Below are positions 18,950-27,770 of a stretch of 64,000 nt of DNA, piece after piece (the stretch's first letter is position 1; every line of letters begins with the position of its first letter). Source of the stretch: an uncultured Thermoanaerobaculia bacterium (GTDB taxonomy: Bacteria > Acidobacteriota > Thermoanaerobaculia > Multivoradales > Multivoraceae); NCBI GenBank assembly GCA_951813015.1, contig CATOTG010000007.1:310001-374000 (forward strand), in the 5' to 3' direction. Both the position numbers and the translations under genes were made by a program. The notes under the pieces are model-generated. The model was given only the letters and a program-made list of their open reading frames with translations. It was not told where the DNA came from and made no database searches.

Positions 18950-20530
18950 CTACGTCCTGCCGCCGACCGGCTGAGCCTGCCTCTGCCGTAGCAGCTTCTC
19001 AGCCGCGCCGAGCGCGTGAGCGGCCGAGTCCACCCGCACCGCATTGTCGTAGGCCTCGGTGCGCAACGCTCCCAGGACGCGCTTCTTCTTCGAAATGTAG
19101 AAGGTGTCGTACGGTCCCCGGAACTGCAGCTGCCGCAGAGACCGCAGTCCACGCTCGATGACGCGCTCGTAGGCCGCGGCACGCTGTTCGTCTCCCAGCG
19201 AGCGCGCCAGGATCAGAGCGTCCGCGAGCCCCTCCAGGTACGCGCCGGTGGAAGCCGCGTGCGGGGGGCCGAATTCAGGGCGGCGCGGATCATGGAAGCG
19301 ACCGCGCAGGTCCGGGTCCAATCCGTCCCATTGCTGCATCGGCAGCAGCCAGTCGGAAATCTCGAACACGAATTCCGCCACCTCGCGCCTTCCCGTCAGT
19401 GCGAACAGAGAGGCTCCGGCTTGCGCGTGCCACGGCACGAACGCGGGATTGCGGGCTTGCCGGTGCCGTTCGCTGCAGCGCTCGAAGGTTGCCGCGCAGC
19501 GCTCCGGCGCCGGAGCGCCCTCGATGCCCCGCCGCGCCGCCTCAACCTGGAACAGCAGCGCCTCCCCGGAGTAGAAGTTCCAGTTCTGACCATCGCGCTC
19601 GGGCGGGAAGAAGAACGTCCTGAATCCCAGCTCCTCGTCCGCGAGCGAGTTCACCCCCGCCGTCAGCAGAGTCAGTTCGGCCGCGAACTCGTGACGGGCG
19701 GGACTCTCCAGGATGCACAGAGCCGCCAGCGCGGCAGCGCCGAGCTTCGCCCCGGTCCGCTCGACGATGGCGCCGCGTCCACCCCCGATGTTCCGGAAGT
19801 AGCGCCGCAGATTGAAGCGTAGATTGCGCCGCGCGGCCTCGGCCAGTTCAGCACTGCAGTGGAGCTTCGCGAACCGTGCCAGGGACAGCGTCGCGAGGAA
19901 CCGGCGGATCGCGTTGTCCGACGGCGCGGCCTCGCCCCGACTGGGCCAGTACTTGTAAGGCAGCCCGCCTTCCGGTGACAGGTTGTCGAGCATCCATCGT
20001 CCGATGCCCCATGCGAGGTCGGCGACGCGGTCCTCATCCTCCGACGGAGCGGGCGCTACCAGGGGTGAGCCCCGATACAACTCCGTTGCACCAGCCCACC
20101 CGTCGCCGCCAAGCAGGAACTGGCGAGCTGCGAAGGCGCTCAGGCGGCCGTTGGCCTCGAACTCGGATGCGCTCAGGCCCCTCCGTTTGCGGAACCGCTC
20201 CAGTGCCCGCCCGAAGCGGAGGTTCCCGGCGAGCATGCGGGTGGGCGGCAGTCTGACCGTCTCGTCCCGATACGCGATCTCCAGGCCGATCAGCCCGCGG
20301 ACGCGGTTGCAGAACACACGGGACACCTCATCCGGCGCAACCGGGCGAGACTGTTCCGTGACACAGACCTCGGCCATGCCGTCCGGGTCGCCCGCGATCC
20401 GGGCAGGCAACTCGGGCAGCGCCGGGTAGTCGACCCAACCGTGCAACTTCGCTCGACCGTGCTGACGGATGCAGAACCAGATCGGGGGCCGACCAAGGGT
20501 TGCCATTCCTTCTTGTCGAGAGGCGCTCAT
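18950..20530 (-). CDS. uncharacterised mostly helical protein
   Basis: 526 aa from ATG 20530; an ATG at 20506 with AAGAAGGA directly before it is an alternative (518 aa). Residues 1-120 (IWFCIRQHGRAKLHGWVDYP, ARIAGDPDGMAEVCVTEQSR) form a small mixed domain. From about 160 onward repeated amphipathic helices occur with GGLPYKYWPSRGE, NWNFYSGEALLFQVEAARRG, NPAFVPWHAQAGASLFALTGR and STGAYLEGLADALILARSLGD. Regular Gly/Trp/Tyr turns between helices suggest an alpha/alpha-toroid, as in AGE epimerases and several glycoside hydrolases, but this is only a fold guess. No signal peptide. It converges on the Asp-Gly hydroxylase gene 50 bases away; a joint role is possible but not shown. Confidence 0.72.
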   Translation of the reverse strand: MSASRQEGMATLGRPPIWFCIRQHGRAKLHGWVDYPALPELPARIAGDPDGMAEVCVTEQSRPVAPDEVSRVFCNRVRGLIGLEIAYRDETVRLPPTRMLAGNLRFGRALERFRKRRGLSASEFEANGRLSAFAARQFLLGGDGWAGATELYRGSPLVAPAPSEDEDRVADLAWGIGRWMLDNLSPEGGLPYKYWPSRGEAAPSDNAIRRFLATLSLARFAKLHCSAELAEAARRNLRFNLRRYFRNIGGGRGAIVERTGAKLGAAALAALCILESPARHEFAAELTLLTAGVNSLADEELGFRTFFFPPERDGQNWNFYSGEALLFQVEAARRGIEGAPAPERCAATFERCSERHRQARNPAFVPWHAQAGASLFALTGRREVAEFVFEISDWLLPMQQWDGLDPDLRGRFHDPRRPEFGPPHAASTGAYLEGLADALILARSLGDEQRAAAYERVIERGLRSLRQLQFRGPYDTFYISKKKRVLGALRTEAYDNAVRVDSAAHALGAAEKLLRQRQAQPVGGRT

Positions 20531-20765
20531 GCCAGAACCGTGCACCGCAGAACGTAGCGAAGCGACTTCGGCCCGGCAAGCTCCCGGGCTTCCGGGTTCC
20601 GGGTTCCGGGCCCGACCCGGAGCCTGCAACGGGTTCGGCGGCTCTGTCGGGACGGCTTGGCTGACGCATGCGATTCGAGGGCTATCGTGCTGGAGCCGTG
20701 GCAGCGGCCGACGCCGCAGCCGCCGGCTGCTATCGTCGGCGGCTCAATTCCCTGGAGGACAATCC

Positions 20766-21245
20766 ATGCGCCGCACGCTGTTCGTCATGTTGATCGCTAT
20801 TCTCTTGGCCGTGACTGGCGTAGCCGCTGACGACCACGGGCCCAAGGTCGAAGACCTGGGCTGGATGACCGGGACCTGGAGCGGCCCGTCGCTGGAGGAG
20901 AACTGGGCGGTGCCCAGGAACGGCTCGATGGTGGCCCGGGTCCGCGGCTTCTCGCCCGACGGCACGACGAACATGATCGAGTTGATCTCGATCGAGGAGG
21001 AGAACGACTCCCTGGTGCTGCGCCTCAAGCAGTGGGACCCCGGCATGAAGCCTCGCTACGAAGGTTTCCAGGTGATGAAGCTCGTCGAGTCGAAGGACCG
21101 GATGATCAGGTTCGAGAACACGGGCGAGGGCAACGGCTCTCTCGCCAAGCTCGCCTACAGCAGGCCCGCCGACGACAAGTTCGTCATCTCGGTCGAGGTG
21201 GCCAGCGGCCAGGAGTTCGAAATCCCGCTCGAGGCGGTCAAGTAG
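20766..21245 (+). CDS. secreted DUF6265-like protein
   Basis: 159 aa with a signal peptide (TLFVMLIAILLAVTGVAA). The mature part starts with LGWMTGTWSG, then LEENWAVPRNGSMVARVRGFS, NMIELISIEEEN and a central IRFENTGEG, the typical order of the DUF6265 lipocalin-like family. GGAGG sits eight bases before the ATG. No enzymatic activity is known for the family. The next gene begins ten bases after its stop, so the two are probably one transcript. Confidence 0.8.
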   Translation: MRRTLFVMLIAILLAVTGVAADDHGPKVEDLGWMTGTWSGPSLEENWAVPRNGSMVARVRGFSPDGTTNMIELISIEEENDSLVLRLKQWDPGMKPRYEGFQVMKLVESKDRMIRFENTGEGNGSLAKLAYSRPADDKFVISVEVASGQEFEIPLEAVK

Positions 21246-21255
21246 CACTGGCCCG

Positions 21256-21936
21256 GTGGCGGTGAGCCGCTTCGCAATCACGGCGTCCGCGGCGCTGCTC
21301 GTCGCGGGCGTCGAGTTGGCTGCGGGCGGCGACGCCGCGATAGCCCAGCGGAAACCGGCCAGTCCGGCCGGGGAGGCCGCGGCCCAGATCGGCGGCTACT
21401 TCGATCCCCGCTCCGGCTATGTCAACGGGGCGTGGGTCGAGGTCAAGTTCGGCCGGCCGCTGCGGCGCGGCCGGGACATCTTCGGGCCGCCCGACTTCAT
21501 CGCGTTTCTCAACGACGGCGCACCGGTTTGGCGCGCGGGCGCCAACTACACGACCCGGCTGATCACGGAACTGCCGCTGATCATCGACGACACCCGCCTC
21601 GAGCCGGGCGAGTACACGATGTTCATCCAGCTCGGCCCGGAACGCTGGATCCTGATCGTCTCGACCTGGCCGGCACAGGAAACGTACGACTACCAGGAGC
21701 GCGAGGCGCTCTTCGGCGCCTACGGCTACACGCCGGGACGGGACGTGCTGCGCACCGACATGGTTCTCCAGCCGTTGCCGATCTCGTTCGAACAGTTGTC
21801 CTGGCAGTTCCTCGACGTGACGCCGGAGGGTGGCCGGCTGGCACTCCTCTGGGACCGCCAGATGGCGTCGGTGCCGTTCCTCGTGGCCGGACCGGCCGAG
21901 GAAGGCGAAGAACCGGCCGAGGAGGGGAATCCATGA
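21256..21936 (+). CDS. secreted DUF2911-like protein
   Basis: 226 aa, GTG start ten bases after the previous stop. Signal peptide ITASAALLVAGVELAAGG. The domain contains VEVKFGRPLRRGRDIFG, PVWRAGANYTTRL, PGEYTMFIQLG and ERWILIVSTW, which is the consensus order of DUF2911 proteins common in Bacteroidota and Acidobacteriota. Function unknown. A Glu/Pro-rich tail ends the protein. The stop overlaps the ATG of a 28-aa frame. Confidence 0.82.
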   Translation: MAVSRFAITASAALLVAGVELAAGGDAAIAQRKPASPAGEAAAQIGGYFDPRSGYVNGAWVEVKFGRPLRRGRDIFGPPDFIAFLNDGAPVWRAGANYTTRLITELPLIIDDTRLEPGEYTMFIQLGPERWILIVSTWPAQETYDYQEREALFGAYGYTPGRDVLRTDMVLQPLPISFEQLSWQFLDVTPEGGRLALLWDRQMASVPFLVAGPAEEGEEPAEEGNP

Positions 21937-22019
21937 GCAAGCCCGACCGCTACGACTTCGCCGACGAACGGCCGCGGGTGACGGAGACGGAACTGATGGA
22001 GGAGCTGGGGCTCGGGTAG
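21933..22019 (+). CDS. 28-aa coupled small ORF
   Basis: ATG overlaps the DUF2911 gene stop (ATGA) and GGAGGGGAAT lies just before it as a ribosome site. The peptide begins MSKPDRYDFADERPR and ends ELMEELGLG; it is charged, with a helical amphipathic C-terminal half. No homologue comes to mind. The strong ribosome site and coupling make translation likely, function unknown. Confidence 0.45.
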   Translation: MSKPDRYDFADERPRVTETELMEELGLG

Positions 22020-22169
22020 TCGTCAGGGAACGAGACTTCGCCTCGCGCCGGCCCACCCGGTGTGAGACGCCGGCTACTCGGCGGCGCCGCGGTCCGGCGG
22101 CATCCCGCTATGCTCCGCCTCATCAACGAATCAGGCAGTACCCGTCTGCCATGAAGCGGGGAGCGTGAC

Positions 22170-24410
22170 ATGAGTGCCAACCATGTACCGGGCGACGTGC
22201 GACTGGGTAGCGCGGCGGCCGCGACCGCCGTCCTCGTGTTCCTGGCGTCCGCAGCCGCCGCACCCGGCCAGTCCGGACCGTTGATCGAACCGGTGACCGA
22301 CGCCGAGCTCGCCGCCACCCCGAACGGCGACTGGCTGAGCTTCCGCGGCAACCTGTCGGCCTGGGCCTACAGCGCCCTCGACGCGGTGAACACGGAGACG
22401 GTCGGGCAACTCGACTACGCCTGGGCGGCCCCGATGGAAGCCGGTCCCAACGAGGCGACGCCCCTGGTGCGCGGAGGCATCGTCTACCTGCCGCAGACGG
22501 GCGACGTGATTCACGCTCTCGACGCACGCACCGGCGACCTGATCTGGGAGTACCGCCGCGAACACGACTATCTCGATCCCGAGGGCAGCGACCCGGAGCG
22601 GCGCTTCGGCCAGGGTCTGGGCAGGGTCACCCGCAACATCGCGATCTGGCAGGACGGCCTGTTCGTCGCGACGATGGACGCCTTCATCATCCGCCTGGAC
22701 GCGAACACTGGCGAACTGGTCTGGGAGACCCGGGTCGGGGACAGCCAAATCGCTCACTCCTCCGGTCCGATCATCGCGAACGGCAAGGTGATCAGCGGCC
22801 GCTCCTGCAACATGTCCGTCGCAGGGGGCTGCTACATCACGGCGCACGACGCGGAGGATGGCCGCGAGCTCTGGCGCTTCCACACGATCCCGAGGCCCGG
22901 CGAACCCGGCGACGAAACCTGGGGCGGCCTGCCGCTCGAGCGCCGGTTCCACGTCGGCGCCTGGCACGTCGGCTCCTACGACCCGGACCTCGACCTCGTC
23001 TACTGGGGCACGTCAGTGCCGGCGCCCTCGCCCGAGGTGCTTCGCGGCAGCGGCGCCGGCTCGCTGCTCTACTCGAACAGCACCCTCGCACTCCGCGCCG
23101 ACACCGGCGAACTCGCGTGGTACTTCCAGCACCTGCCGCGAGACAACTGGGATCTCGACCATCCCTTCGAGCGCATCCTGGTCGACCTGGAGATGGAACC
23201 GGACGAAGAAGCCGCCTGGTCGATCAACCCGGCGCTCGAGCACGGAGACCGGCGAAAGGTGATGACCGGCTTCCCCGGCAAGACGGCAATCCTCTGGACC
23301 CTCGACCGCGAAACCGGCGAGTTCCTGTGGGCACGTGAAACCGTGTTCCAGAACGTGATCACGCACATCGACCCGCACACCGGAGCGGTCACGGTCAACG
23401 AAGAGGTCATCCCCAAGGCCCGCGACGAGGAGTACGGCGTCGTCTGCCCGGCGGCGAGCGGCGGCAAGGACTGGCCGACCGCGGCCTACAGCCCGCTGAC
23501 AGAGGCGGTCTACGCACCCCTGCAGGACGTCTGCATGTCGCCGATCATCACCGACACCGGCGAGGAGCCGCCGGAGGGCTACGGCGTCGAATTCCGGTTC
23601 CGGTTGGCGCCGAACAAGGCGACGGTCGGGCGTCTGGACGCGGTTTCCGCGCGCACCGGCGAATCCCTGTGGCGGTTCGAGGAACCGGCCGGAACGATGT
23701 CGGTGATGACCACCGGCGGCGGCCTCGTCTTCGCCGGCAACACGAACCGACGCTTCCGGGCCTTCGACGCGAGGACCGGCGACATCCTCTGGGAGACGGT
23801 GCTGGGCGGACCGGTCACCGGCTTCCCGGTCAGTTTCGCGGTCGGCGGCGAGCAGTACATCGCGGTAGCCGCGGGCGGCGGCGACCTGCTGAGCGGGCTC
23901 TTCAACCGCCTCGGGAACCTGACCGTGCGCTCCGGTTCGAACCTGCTCTACGCCTTCAAGCTCTCCGCCACCGCGGGGCGCGGCCCGATCGAACAGCCGG
24001 TGGCCGCTGACGCGGCCGCAGGCGAACCGCCGCCCATGATCATGATCGACGCGCCCCTGCTCGAGACATCGGCCCCCTGTGCGACTTTCTCGGAGGAGCA
24101 GGCCGAGCGCGGCGGCGCCCTCTACCGGGAACAGTGTGCCGAGTGCCACGGGCCGACCCTGCGCGGCGGCGCCCAGGGCGCCGCTCTCGCCGGGCGCAGC
24201 TTCACGAGCCACTGGTCGAACCGTGCCGCCAGCGGGCTCTACCGGACGATCCGCGAAACGATGCCCCCGGGCAGGGAAGGCACGATCGGTCCCGCGGCGT
24301 CAGCCGACCTGGTCGCCTTCATCGTGCGCGAGAACGGCGCCGAGCCCACCGGCGAGTTCGGAACCGACGCCGACGCGCTGGACGGCCAGCGAACCTGCTT
24401 CCGGCAGTAG
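22170..24410 (+). CDS. PQQ-dependent dehydrogenase with C-terminal cytochrome c
   Basis: 746 aa. Signal peptide (AVLVFLASAAAAPGQ). The eight-bladed quinoprotein propeller is shown by repeated ALDARTGDLIWEY, RLDANTGELVWET and AFDARTGDILWET tryptophan-docking motifs. The catalytic Asp region is RDNWDLDHPF. Instead of the vicinal Cys pair of methanol dehydrogenase there is SCNMSVAGGCYITAHD. The last about 110 residues carry one c-type haem site (CAECHG, near residue 652) and a Met-bearing MPPGREGTI ligand candidate. Periplasmic oxidation of an alcohol or sugar is inferred, with electrons passing to the fused cytochrome. The 3' end overlaps the convergent ZIP gene by 111 bases. Confidence 0.9.
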   Translation: MSANHVPGDVRLGSAAAATAVLVFLASAAAAPGQSGPLIEPVTDAELAATPNGDWLSFRGNLSAWAYSALDAVNTETVGQLDYAWAAPMEAGPNEATPLVRGGIVYLPQTGDVIHALDARTGDLIWEYRREHDYLDPEGSDPERRFGQGLGRVTRNIAIWQDGLFVATMDAFIIRLDANTGELVWETRVGDSQIAHSSGPIIANGKVISGRSCNMSVAGGCYITAHDAEDGRELWRFHTIPRPGEPGDETWGGLPLERRFHVGAWHVGSYDPDLDLVYWGTSVPAPSPEVLRGSGAGSLLYSNSTLALRADTGELAWYFQHLPRDNWDLDHPFERILVDLEMEPDEEAAWSINPALEHGDRRKVMTGFPGKTAILWTLDRETGEFLWARETVFQNVITHIDPHTGAVTVNEEVIPKARDEEYGVVCPAASGGKDWPTAAYSPLTEAVYAPLQDVCMSPIITDTGEEPPEGYGVEFRFRLAPNKATVGRLDAVSARTGESLWRFEEPAGTMSVMTTGGGLVFAGNTNRRFRAFDARTGDILWETVLGGPVTGFPVSFAVGGEQYIAVAAGGGDLLSGLFNRLGNLTVRSGSNLLYAFKLSATAGRGPIEQPVAADAAAGEPPPMIMIDAPLLETSAPCATFSEEQAERGGALYREQCAECHGPTLRGGAQGAALAGRSFTSHWSNRAASGLYRTIRETMPPGREGTIGPAASADLVAFIVRENGAEPTGEFGTDADALDGQRTCFRQ

Positions 24411-25469
24411 CCCGAGGCTGCCGGGCGGCCCGACGGCCGACGCATGGTCCTCGTGATCATGGTCGTCCTCGGCGTGGCCGGTCTCGTCGTCCTCGTCGTG
24501 GTCGGCCCCGCCGTCTTCGTCGCGCCCTGTCTCGTCGTGGTCTTCGTGACCGGCCTCGTCGACACCGTGTGCCTCATGCCGGGCGCCGTGATCGTGACTG
24601 TCGTCGTGCGAGTGGCCGATGTGCGAATGCGAATGCCAGAGACCCATCACCGCCATCGTGGCGATGCCGATCATCACGAGTGCGAACTTGAGCCCCCGAT
24701 CCCGATCATGCTCGGGCATCGGAACGTCGTCGTCACCCATCAGCGCGCTCCGCACGTACTGCGCGACCCGGTCGCGCTCCCTCGACATCTCCGAATCGAG
24801 CACGTCCATGACCGCCACGTAGATGAAGGTGCCCGCCGCGATCGCGTTGAAGCTGCCCTCGAAGAGGAGCGATGCCCTGCCCTCGAGCACTTCCCCCGCC
24901 ACCGTACCGAACACGATCCCGATCGGCGTCATGACCGAGAAGAGCCACAGCGTCTGCCACAGCTTCCGGTTGCTCGCCGCGTGGGCGGTCACGATCAGGG
25001 CGAACGCGGCCGACCCCTTGTGGAACAGGATGCCCAGCATGACGACCAGTGCGGCCGCCGCCTCGGGTTGCAGACCGAGAGCCATCCCCGCGATGACCGA
25101 GTGTACGGACAGCACGATGAGCAGGACGAAGGCGTAGAACGGCGGCCTCGTCGGCTCGCCCTCCTGGCCGAGCATCGAGTTGCGGCCTTCGAGGAGGACC
25201 CGGTCGATCAGGAGCAGCAGGCCGACCCCGAGCGCCGCGAGCAGCGGGGCCAGGGGGTAGTCGACCACTCCCCGGAGCGCTTCGTCGGCTTCGGGCAGCA
25301 GGTGGACGAACCCGACGCCGAGGAAGATGCCCCCGGCGAGCGCGTTGCCCAGGGAGAGATACCGGCGGCTCGCCTGCCGCTTCGCGACGAGGATGGGAAT
25401 CATCCCGCCGACGATCGCGATCCCCAGGATCGAGACGCCGGCAATGACCTTGATGGCAAGCGGAGTCAT
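24300..25469 (-). CDS. ZIP-family metal transporter with His/Asp-rich tail
   Basis: 389 aa. About eight hydrophobic helices with the ZIP metal-site residues VGFVHLLPEADEAL and VLSVHSVIAGMALG plus FHKGSAAFAL. A cytoplasmic or periplasmic tail from about residue 280 is packed with His, Asp and Glu (HSHSHIGHSHDD, DHDEDDETGHAEDDHDHEDH), a probable Zn-binding sink. The last about 37 residues are encoded within the antisense of the PQQ dehydrogenase 3' end and have no His cluster; they look like read-through after loss of an earlier stop. AAGGAG lies about seven bases before the ATG. Confidence 0.87.
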   Translation of the reverse strand: MTPLAIKVIAGVSILGIAIVGGMIPILVAKRQASRRYLSLGNALAGGIFLGVGFVHLLPEADEALRGVVDYPLAPLLAALGVGLLLLIDRVLLEGRNSMLGQEGEPTRPPFYAFVLLIVLSVHSVIAGMALGLQPEAAAALVVMLGILFHKGSAAFALIVTAHAASNRKLWQTLWLFSVMTPIGIVFGTVAGEVLEGRASLLFEGSFNAIAAGTFIYVAVMDVLDSEMSRERDRVAQYVRSALMGDDDVPMPEHDRDRGLKFALVMIGIATMAVMGLWHSHSHIGHSHDDSHDHGARHEAHGVDEAGHEDHDETGRDEDGGADHDEDDETGHAEDDHDHEDHASAVGPPGSLGLLPEAGSLAVQRVGVGSELAGGLGAVLAHDEGDQVG

Positions 25470-25500
25470 CAGGGGGCTCCTTCTCTATCGTGTCGACCGC

Positions 25501-26217
25501 TCAGGGTGATCCGCCGGCCGCTGCCGACTCGCCGTCCGCCAGCGACGGCGGCAAGAGCTCCGGTCTGGCGAAGAAATTCGCCTGGACGGCCTGGGCGTAG
25601 GCCGGCCGGGCATTCAGCCGCTCCCGGTAGGCGGCAAGCCGCGGGCCAATCGGCTCCCTGTAGGCAACCGCCCAGTCCAGGCAACTGCCGAGCAGGATGT
25701 CGACGCCGGTGAAGCGGTCGCCCAGCAGGAACTCCCGTCCGTGCGCAAACTCGAGTTCCGCCACCGCCGACTGCTTGGCGAACCCCTCCGACGCGGCCTG
25801 GATCGCGGTCGGAGACTCGCCGTACAGGTGAGCGAGGTCGCGATGCTTGCGGATGATGTACAGCGTGTGCGCGTCGAGCTCCATCATGACGAAGAACGCC
25901 CACTGGTCGTAGCGCGCCCGGGCCTCGCTGCCTGCGGCCGGCATCAGACCGTCCGGTTCGCCGTATTTCTCCGCCAGGTAATTCACGATCGCCGCGCTCT
26001 CCGCGAGCCTCAGATCACCGTCCTGGAGCACCGGGATCTTCTGCCGCGGATTGAGCCGCGTGAACTCCTCCGTCTGCGTTTCCCCCGTGCGCGGACCGAT
26101 CGGCCGGTGCTCGTAGTCAAGCCCCAACTCGGCCAGCGCCCAGAGCGGGCGCATCGTCCGCGACGTGCTGCAACCCCAGAGCACCCGCGGTGAGGCCGTC
26201 GTTTGCTCGTCGGTCAT
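25501..26217 (-). CDS. glutathione S-transferase family protein
   Basis: 238 aa from the ATG at 26217. GST N-domain segments: LWGCSTSRTMRPLWAL (first strand and helix with Ser/Cys in the active region), NPRQKIPVLQDGDLRLAESAAIVNYLAEKYG (cis-Pro turn and the ES motif, cited here as two adjoining blocks). The C-domain has GDRFTGVDILLGSCL. The ORF is open upstream but the extension has no ribosome site and no GST similarity. It is unrelated to the 1144-1761 GST beyond the family level. It stands alone between the ZIP gene and a divergent antitoxin gene. Confidence 0.88.
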   Translation of the reverse strand: MTDEQTTASPRVLWGCSTSRTMRPLWALAELGLDYEHRPIGPRTGETQTEEFTRLNPRQKIPVLQDGDLRLAESAAIVNYLAEKYGEPDGLMPAAGSEARARYDQWAFFVMMELDAHTLYIIRKHRDLAHLYGESPTAIQAASEGFAKQSAVAELEFAHGREFLLGDRFTGVDILLGSCLDWAVAYREPIGPRLAAYRERLNARPAYAQAVQANFFARPELLPPSLADGESAAAGGSP

Positions 26218-26346
26218 GGGACCGGTACAGGATGTCAGAAACGCCGGTGAATGGGAAAGCCGGCCGCCAAGGCAGTCGAACTCGAAGGCCCTTCCGATGG
26301 CGCAACAGGGCAAAATCACCGGGCAGTCTCCAGCCGGAGATCGCCC

Positions 26347-26604
26347 ATGAGTCTGAACATCAAGAACGAAGAGACCTGCCGCCTTGCCAGCGAACTTGCT
26401 CGCCTCACAGGCGAGACCAGGACCTGGGCGATCACCGTCGCCTTGCGGGAGCGGTTGGATCGCGAGCAGAGACAAAGTCGGGCCGACACCTTGGCTCGCG
26501 AACTTCACGAGATCGGACAACGCTGCTCCATGCTCCTGAAACCAGGACCCTCCGCCATCGAGCACGGGGATTTTCTCTACAACGAGCGGGGCCTGCCGAA
26601 GTGA
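26347..26604 (+). CDS. vapB: VapB-family antitoxin (left island border)
   Basis: 85 aa from ATG 26347. The N-terminus SLNIKNEETCRLASELARLTGETRTWAI is the ribbon-helix-like start of the Rv0623-type/PSK VapB family (shown here over the first 30 residues). The C-terminal tail HGDFLYNERGLPK is the toxin-binding end. Its stop overlaps the GTG of vapC by four bases as usual for these modules. It represses its own operon with the toxin in known relatives. The toxin partner here is truncated. Confidence 0.82.
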   Translation: MSLNIKNEETCRLASELARLTGETRTWAITVALRERLDREQRQSRADTLARELHEIGQRCSMLLKPGPSAIEHGDFLYNERGLPK

Positions 26605-26690
26605 TCATCGACACGTCCGCTCTCCTGGCGATTCTCCTTGCAGAAGAGGGCGCTGAGCGGTTCGAACGCGCCGTCGCGGCGGCGTGGCCT
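26601..26690 (+). pseudogene. vapC fragment, cut off after about 28 codons
   Basis: GTG start overlapping the vapB stop; reads IIDTSALLAILLAEEGAERF, the first strand and helix of a PIN-domain RNase with its first catalytic Asp. After about codon 28 the frame enters the antisense of a helicase remnant and loses all PIN features (no second, third or fourth acidic residue). The toxin is therefore inactive. The break marks the left edge of the accessory island. Confidence 0.8.
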
Positions 26691-27770
26691 CGACGCATGT
26701 CGACGGTTTTCTTCGACGACCTGGGCGATGGCGGCCCGCACGTTGTTCGGCCAGGTTCGGGCAGCAATGAAGCCCGCCCGGTGGGCGGCATCCTGCACGT
26801 TGTCGGAGAACGCGATGACCTTGCGGTCGTCGTTGTGGCGCGAGGCGAAGGTCTGGCCAAGCGCCACACTGAGCAGGCTGGACGCCCGCGCGCCGAAGAT
26901 GATCAACGCCTCCACGGCGCCGCAGTGAGGACAATCGCGGCTGAGTTGCGCTGACGGGCCGTGCCCACCGCCGCGCGTCTTCCTGCCGCCGCGTCGGTCG
27001 ATGTCTCGCCACCCGCTTTGACCGCGGCGCCTTCATGGGAACCGTGCACCGAGGCTACGTCGAAGACGCTGCACACCATGCGGCGGAGTTCCCGCACCCA
27101 GAGATGCAGGCCGACCTGCAGAAACGGCAGGAGCCGGCCCGACTCCTCGCCTTCCTCCCGCCGCCGCGCAGCGGAGATCAGGGCGCAAAGCCCGTCGAGC
27201 ACCGCGAGCGCCTCGCGCCCGGTGGCAACCGGCAGGCTTCGGCAGAGCCGATCCGCAACCTCCGTCACTGGCATGGTCCGCCCGTCGAGCACCCTGAGCA
27301 GGTTGACGAACGTTGCGTGCTCGCGCGGGCGGTGGGCCAGCGCGACGCGCCAGTCCGCCGACTCGAAGCCGCCTTCGATGGGCACGCCGAAGAACAACTC
27401 GTGCAGCGCGCGGACGTAGTCCTCCGCCGATGCCTGCCGGCGGTCGACCACATCCGCAAGGTCGGCCCGCGGCATGAGGTGTCCGCCAATCAACGAGCCG
27501 CCGAGGAACTCGTCGATGCTCTGCCGGGTCTCGCCCACGATCGACCCCGGCTCGAACGGCTGATCGAAGATCCGGGACACGTACTCCCGCAGATCCGGCT
27601 CGGCGCCTTCGCCGCCGAGCGTCGCCGACGTGCCGGCGCAGATCAGGCCATCGCCCACGCCGAGCCGAGCGCGCAGCCGCCGAACGAGGCAAGCGAGGTC
27701 CGTGCCCTGCGCGCCGTCGAACGTGTGCAGTTCGTCCACCGCCAGGCGGCTGGCCGGAGTGGACAGTTGC
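26690..27770 (-). pseudogene. defence-type DEAD/DEAH helicase fragment (DrmA/DpdJ-like)
   Basis: A minus-strand frame of about 270 codons starts abruptly at about 27770 with the Walker B region AVDELHTFDGAQGTDLACL, followed by ICAGTSATLGG (motif III), REHATFVNLLRVLDGR and WVRELRRMVCSV. At about 26940 the frame shifts; the continuation reads DCPHCGAVEALIIFGARASS and DDRKVIAFSDNVQDAAHRAG, a Cys-containing and second-RecA part, and ends at the vapC junction. The N-terminal Walker A half and the C-terminus are missing. The style matches the large helicases of DISARM or Dpd defence loci; I cannot separate these two. Confidence 0.72.
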
